Assembly (NCBI GenBank): GCA_904063045.1
Contig: CAJFCJ010000019.1
Location: forward strand, 124,001-188,000
From: Dimorphilus gyrociliatus
Taxonomy: Eukaryota; Annelida; Polychaeta; Dinophilidae
Reading direction: 5' to 3'
DNA: 64,000 nt
Shown: piece by piece, positions 58,891-64,000 of the stretch
Layout of the letters: every line of letters starts with the position of its first letter
How positions within the stretch are numbered: the first letter of the stretch is position 1
Position numbers and translations under genes: made by a program
The notes under the pieces: generated by a model
What the model was told of the DNA's origin: nothing
Databases searched by the model: none
What the model saw: the letters and a program-made list of their open reading frames with translations, nothing else

Positions 58891-59973
58891 ATGGAAATCG
58901 TTGCTGTTTTCGATTCGTCGTCACCCTTGAGCAAAAGCGTTGCTATAACTTTGCTAAAGAATAACTTTGTCGTTCGATGCCTAACGACAAACCGTGCTGA
59001 ATGCCAAATTTTGGAGCATCATGGAGCTGAATTATACAGTCAAGATCAGATAGACGATTGCTTGAAGGGTGTTCAAGCAGCTTATGTCTCGACGACCTCA
59101 AATTTCGATTCGATAACAAGCGTTCAAGATGAAATCGATCAAGGTCGAACTATAGCTGAAGCTTGTCAACGAGCCAGAGTCGAACACTTGATTTATTCCA
59201 CTCAATTGTCCGTTGCCCAGGTAACCGGAATGACCGTTAGACACATGGATGCTAAGTCGAGAGTGGAAGATCTACTTTTCAAAACTAGTATCCCATTAAC
59301 TAAAGTCATAATACCTCCCTTGTATGAGTATATTCTAGAACCAAGTATGATCCCTACTAGATTATCTGATAACCAGTTCGGATTAGGTAAGGTTTCCGCA
59401 TAGGAAATCCTGCTTTTCTAAACTATTAACAAGATATTCGCATGTTGAACAGAAATACCTATGAGTAATGTACCCTTAGACTTAATCTGTTTACAAGACG
59501 TGGGTTATGTCATTCTTGAAATGATTATACAGCGAAAAGCTTTAGTTAACAAAACCCTTAGTTTGTCTGCCACCAAACTGACAGTCCGTGATCTGGCATC
59601 GATCCTCACCCATAACCTAACAGACTACAAGTTCAAGGATAGTCAAGTAAGTTCTTTACGTTACTCGACAATCTCTTTTATTCTAATCTTAATGATCAAT
59701 CAGTTTTCTTAATCTACAATTGCGTTTCTCCTCCATTTTTTTGCACAGGTTACTGTTGAGCAGTATCAGGAGAGAAGACGTTTCAAAGGAGTCATCGATT
59801 GGAGCTATCAATTCGATTTTTACGTTCGAGTAGATCAGAAAGCATCTATTGAGCTGACCAAACATTTCTATCCTCATATAAAATCCTTCGGCCAATGGGT
59901 AGAAGAGAACAAAGCCGCCATCTATAATACTCTGAATAAACCTATGACACCAGCAATGGATCCTTTTCATTAG
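58891..59973 (+). CDS. NmrA-like (NMRAL1/HSCARG family) protein with altered dinucleotide-binding loop
   Basis: Three exons, 58891-59386, 59453-59646 and 59749-59973, give 304 aa (human NMRAL1 299). NMRAL1 is an NADPH sensor with a Rossmann-type SDR fold that lacks enzymatic activity. The strand-turn pattern, then VRCLTTNRAECQ, VQAAYVSTTSN, QGRTIAEACQRARVEHLIYSTQ and the late VPLDLICLQDVGYVIL match the family. Where NMRAL1 has the glycine-rich loop (GGTGAQGGS), this protein has DSSSPLSKS, with no glycine at all. NADP(H) binding as in the family is therefore unlikely, or uses another mode. The start is the only ATG before the first strand. The MetX gene is convergent, with 145 bp between stop codons. 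Confidence 0.82.
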
Positions 59974-60118
59974 AAAAAAGCATATTAAATATTAATGAAA
60001 GAAATGGAAGAGAATTGTGTCGATTGAAAATAAAATAGGAGTTTTATCTTTTATTCATAATTAAATAAAAAATATGATAAGAAAAATGCAAAATATTTCA
60101 TATTAAAATTAAAATTAG

Positions 60119-61608
60119 TTAGAAAGACATCCTATCACGATTATGATCATTTCTCCCTTTAACGACTCGACCTTTTTCTGAATTATCAGTTTCTATGAAG
60201 CCCTAAAAATGATTGATTGGTAATCAATTAAAAAAAGGTCATTCGAATAAGTGGTAAAGCTTTTTTTTACCTTTACACCAGCACCAACACCATTTAAATC
60301 TAACAGGAAAGTGTCATGGCCATATAATGAATTTAGCTCGTAGTAAGAGACTCCTTGGTTTCCGGCGTCTGTTCAAGGCAGAAAAATATATATATATTTA
60401 TATTAGTCTATAAATCTTGTAGATATGAATGGTTTTTATAATAAAATGATAGGGCTTATTGATTGCATTTCAATACGGAAATTGATTACGAAATGACCAA
60501 CCTTGTAGACAATCTGCCAGCTCTTTTTGCTGCCAACATGGAAAAAGAATGTCAGTTTGAACACCAATAACCATAACTGGTATTTGAATTCTAGCCAACG
60601 CTTTTTTCATAGTTCCGAACGGTTCGGACAGATCAAACAAATCCATTGCTCTGGATATGTATAACAACGAATTTGGGTCTAATTTCGTTGAAAATAATTC
60701 CCCTTGATGATCCAAATAACTTTCAATTTGAAAGTACGGACACAGAGATGGTTTAGCGTTCTCGTCTATTTTTCTACGGTTAAACCTTTGATCCCACTCT
60801 GGTCCACTTCTATAGGTTAATGTTGCTATTTCTCTAGCTAATTTCGTTCCAAGCTTAGGATATTTGTCTGTGTTATAATAACGTCCCTGTTGCCAATTAG
60901 GGTCCGTAACAATGGCCTTCCGTTGCAAGTATCTATTAAGGAAACTGTTACACATTCTCATCATTCAAAATTAATAACAAGGAAACCTCATAGCGATCGA
61001 TGAAGGATGAGATCTCATACACGAAGATATCGAAACCAATCTACCAACGCGTTCTGGATGGAAAGCGGCTGAGGCTAACGACAGCATGCCTCCCAACGAA
61101 GATCCAACAGCAGCGTGCAACTATGAACATTTTATTTATTTACATTTTTTTTTTCACCCTCGTAATACCTTTTCTATTCCCAAATGATCAAGTAGTAAAA
61201 ACTGAGCGTTCACCATATCCTGAATGGTGATAATCGGAAAGGACGTTGCATAATGCTTTAGAAAAGGTTTCAGATTAATAAACAGATAATGTCAAGCAAA
61301 TTATCCTACATCATTCGTTATAGGGTTGATTGATGACGGACCTCTGTACAAAAAAAATAAAAAAACAGGAATAGTGTCAAATTTTGTGTTATAAATATTG
61401 TCAAGTTTATCGAATAATTACGTCGATCCATAGCAAGATCCTATATTATTGGTACAAATAATAAAATATTTATCAGTATCCAACGCGCGTCCTGGACCAA
61501 TGAACTTCTCCCACCAACCCGGCTCTTCGTTATCCTATTTGAGATATAAATGTATATTTTTATATATATTATTAATTATGAATTCTGTTTTCATTTGTTC
61601 CCTTTTCT

Positions 61609-61640
<32 letters not shown>

Positions 61641-62327
61641 TAAATTAAAGAAATAATTTACCGGGTGACTTCTGGCATGCGAACTGGCACTTAAGCCACC
61701 TTGCAATAGGACAGCATTATTCTTCTGTTCATTCAATTCACCGTATGTCTCATAAGCTACTGTAACCTATGTTCAAGATTGATTAGGCATAAGTATGTAT
61801 TTGACTTAGACATGGAAAAAAAAACAAGTATAATTGTTTACCTCTGGGAGAACTCCATCATTTTCACGAACATAAAAAGGTTTTGAGTACTTAAACGTCT
61901 TATAACCGGTTACGACACTTTGATAAGCAGGCTCTACATCGATATTTGTATTTCTAGATTAAAACGAATAAAGAAACATAAAGCATTAGAGTTAATCTAA
62001 AAGACTTCGAAGGACATATCATCGGAAATAAAAAGAAGGGAAAACATATTATATAGATCTATGTGCTCTCTGTAAATGCTAGTCTCAATAATGTCCATAA
62101 TATGATCAATATTTGAGAGAACCAAGATAAATCAAGAAAAGAATAGAATTTAATGTATATAAGAAGTATACTTACAATTGTGCAATGCAGGGAAATTGAG
62201 TTTGATCGATATTTGAAAATAGTTTCGACTGAAAAGCTTGTGGGCTGGGTTCAGCTGTTTGTGAAATAGTCCTTTTTTTCATCCAATTGGACGAAATTTG
62301 AACAAGTAATTTACATCTTCTATTCAT
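60119..62327 (-). CDS. MetX-family O-acetyltransferase (homoserine or serine O-acetyltransferase-like)
   Basis: Ten exons, high to low: 62176-62327, 61842-61953, 61662-61766, 61422-61534, 61310-61343, 61169-61255, 60987-61120, 60502-60932, 60271-60368, 60119-60202; 449 aa. MetX enzymes (alpha/beta hydrolase fold) transfer acetyl from acetyl-CoA to homoserine or serine for sulphur amino acid synthesis. Landmarks are [39 protein letters not shown], the nucleophile elbow [39 protein letters not shown], the acid Asp in GVQTDILFP and the base His in GHDTFLLD. All three triad residues are present. The first exon ([12 protein letters not shown]) looks like a mitochondrial leader. Ten exons with host-type introns show it is a resident gene. 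Animals do not make methionine this way, so the substrate is uncertain. Confidence 0.9.
61609..61640 (-). repeat. (CT)n tract in a MetX intron
   Basis: About 11 CT units followed by poly-T lie in the intron between exons 3 and 4 of the MetX gene. Read on the gene strand it is a GA tract near the donor. No function is suggested. Confidence 0.75.
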
Positions 62328-64000
62328 TCTGCAGTTTATTCTCGTCTCAGCCGATAAAAATGCCTGCTAAATGCTAAAGTTATATTTTACCATGCAGATC
62401 GACCCTATTGTTAACCTCTAAGATTACAGGCTGAACCTTGTGAATGATGATCACGTGCAAATAAACATATATTCCCTAATCAGTTAACTAGAGCAAATTA
62501 TTGCTGAATTAACCATGACCATCGATATTTTTTTTACAGTGAACATTCAACTTTTACAATGCCAAGGGCCAAAGATTATAAAGCAAATTGATAATTTTTA
62601 AAATACTTTGAATTTTATTCTAAACTTAAATAGATTAGTTAGCCACTTTTTCTTTTTTAAGGCTTTTAAACAATTTGATTAGTGCTTTTGCTAGGATGAT
62701 TACACAAAATGCATACAGTATCGCTCAACCATGGAAGGGAGTTAGCATTGAATTGTTTTCAACTTTTTACTTAGGCTTTAAGTTTTTCTTTTAAATATAA
62801 AAGAAACTTTTTTTTTAAATAGATCTCTTATATTTAATTTAAAAAAAGCTATACTTCTTTGCAAAATGCGTAATAAAGCGACCTAATTAAACTTTGTTAA
62901 ATCATTTAATTTTCCTTCCTCTCTATATAGAAACTTCTTCCGTCAGCTATTTTTAAAAGGGAAAAAAATCGTATAAAGAGCGGTTATTTAACCTTTTAAA
63001 TAGAGTTTACTGTTAACTAAGTTGAACAATAACAATTGATTTTTACTACGTGCCATTCAAAGGGCGATTGTATAAAAGATATCCTTGGGCTTTTTTGCAT
63101 TAATAGACTTAAACGTGAACTTAAATAACACAAAAAATTTAAAAAAGATTTTTAAAAAAATACAATATCATCATTACTATTAAGAATTTGTGATATCTTT
63201 TTATTGGAATAATGTAATTGTACGTTTTTTCATCCTCTTCCAAATAAATGTTAAATAGTTGCTTAACAAACTGTTAGCGTGTTTTCCTCTTTTAAATTCC
63301 CTAAGTTATTCGAGTTCGATTTTTTTTTCTTTTTGTTAGCATTTGGCTAGTTTGTACCCATTTTAATGATACTTAAAAATTCCCATCACCACTTTTTCCA
63401 TACTACTATGTACGATTGGCACTACTAATTTCCTAAAAGTAGTAATGCTCGTCGACACTCTGGGGCATCTAGCTATTTGTATAAAACGTTGCTTTTCATT
63501 TATAAGTCACTATTTACTGTATAAAAAAAAGAAACTAGTTAATTTTTTCCAGATAACAGTTTTGCGAGTTTTGTCTTTGCATAATAAATATCCCACGGTT
63601 TAGCACAAAAAACTAAATTCCCAACGATTAGATGTTGGTAGTCATATGATAAACTTTAAAAAATGTTCATATCGATTTAACGCATGCCCGCCTATTATCA
63701 AATCAACACTATCCAACCCATCTCATGCACCACTTATCCAATTCTCTTGATAAAATAGCTATGACATACTTGTTTTTTCCTTCACTTTTACACCACTTCC
63801 ACAGTAAATATTCGATTGAGATAACAATATTGCTACGTCCTTGTTTCTCATTTTAAAATATTCTATTCTGCCTATTTAACCATATTGTAAATATATATAA
63901 ATTCCTTTCTTCCTTCTTTCTATGATACTTTATCAGTCATACTTGTTCTATTAGCAAGAAAAAACTAAATATTTTAGTTTTGTACTATTGATCTTTCTTT
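62328..64000. other. Upstream region of the MetX gene; no gene recognised
   Basis: The first 150 bp should contain the MetX promoter; a CACGTG E-box core (TCACGTG at 62451-62457) is about 125 bp upstream of the ATG. The rest is AT-rich, with poly-A and poly-T runs and no recognisable coding exon on either strand. It may be the flank of a gene outside the window. Confidence 0.45.

Overview
This is AT-rich nuclear DNA from an animal. Most genes have many short introns (about 50-70 nt, GT-AG with T-rich 3' ends), intergenic gaps are short, and every recognisable protein belongs to a metazoan family (relaxin-type receptor, FMRFamide-type receptor, ASPP, SUZ12, NUP155, GalNAc-transferase). The mix of receptors and the compact layout suggest a lophotrochozoan with a reduced genome, perhaps a small annelid such as Dimorphilus. 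The species is inference only. All exon models were spliced by hand from reading frame, splice signals and remembered family sequences; each of the full models sums to a multiple of three.

Layout. 0.7-2.2 kb (+): FMRFamide-receptor-like GPCR. 4.0-7.6 kb (-): DNA polymerase eta, head-to-head with MFSD1 (+, 8.1-9.5 kb). 9.8-15.4 kb (+): NUP155 in 24 exons. 16.2-20.1 kb (-): FBXO41-like protein in 15 exons. 20.1-24.3 kb: gene-poor. 24.3-31.2 kb (+): ASPP/TP53BP2-like gene with several candidate first exons. 32.3-32.8 kb (+): selenoprotein W, with an in-frame TGA and a 3' SECIS element. 33.4-34.5 kb (+): secreted EF-hand protein. 34.6-36.5 kb (-): polypeptide GalNAc-transferase, starting 18 bp from the divergent GH31 glycosidase MYORG (+, 36.5-39.0 kb). 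39.2-40.3 kb (-): AUH-type enoyl-CoA hydratase. 40.8-43.0 kb (-): SUZ12, sharing a promoter with a Ca2+-regulated mitochondrial carrier (+, 43.2-45.8 kb). 47.4-54.4 kb (-): relaxin-receptor-type GPCR in 19 exons (LDLa, LRRs, 7TM). 56.2-56.8 kb (+): decayed MYORG-like pseudogene. 57.4-58.1 kb (-): C1orf21-like lipid-anchored protein. 58.9-60.0 kb (+): NmrA-like protein. 60.1-62.3 kb (-): MetX-type O-acetyltransferase in 10 exons. 62.3-64 kb: no gene seen.

The genes are unrelated housekeeping and signalling genes, not one pathway. They are packed as alternating divergent pairs (Pol eta/MFSD1, GALNT/MYORG, SUZ12/SCaMC, C1orf21/NMRAL1) and convergent pairs (NUP155/FBXO41, EF-hand/GALNT with 32 bp between stops, NMRAL1/MetX). 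The most interesting items are the selenoprotein W gene with its SECIS, the MYORG-like pseudogene, the animal MetX gene, a Pol eta tail that appears to have lost its ubiquitin-binding finger but carries PIP-like and SUMO-binding-like motifs, and an NmrA protein that has lost its dinucleotide-binding glycines.
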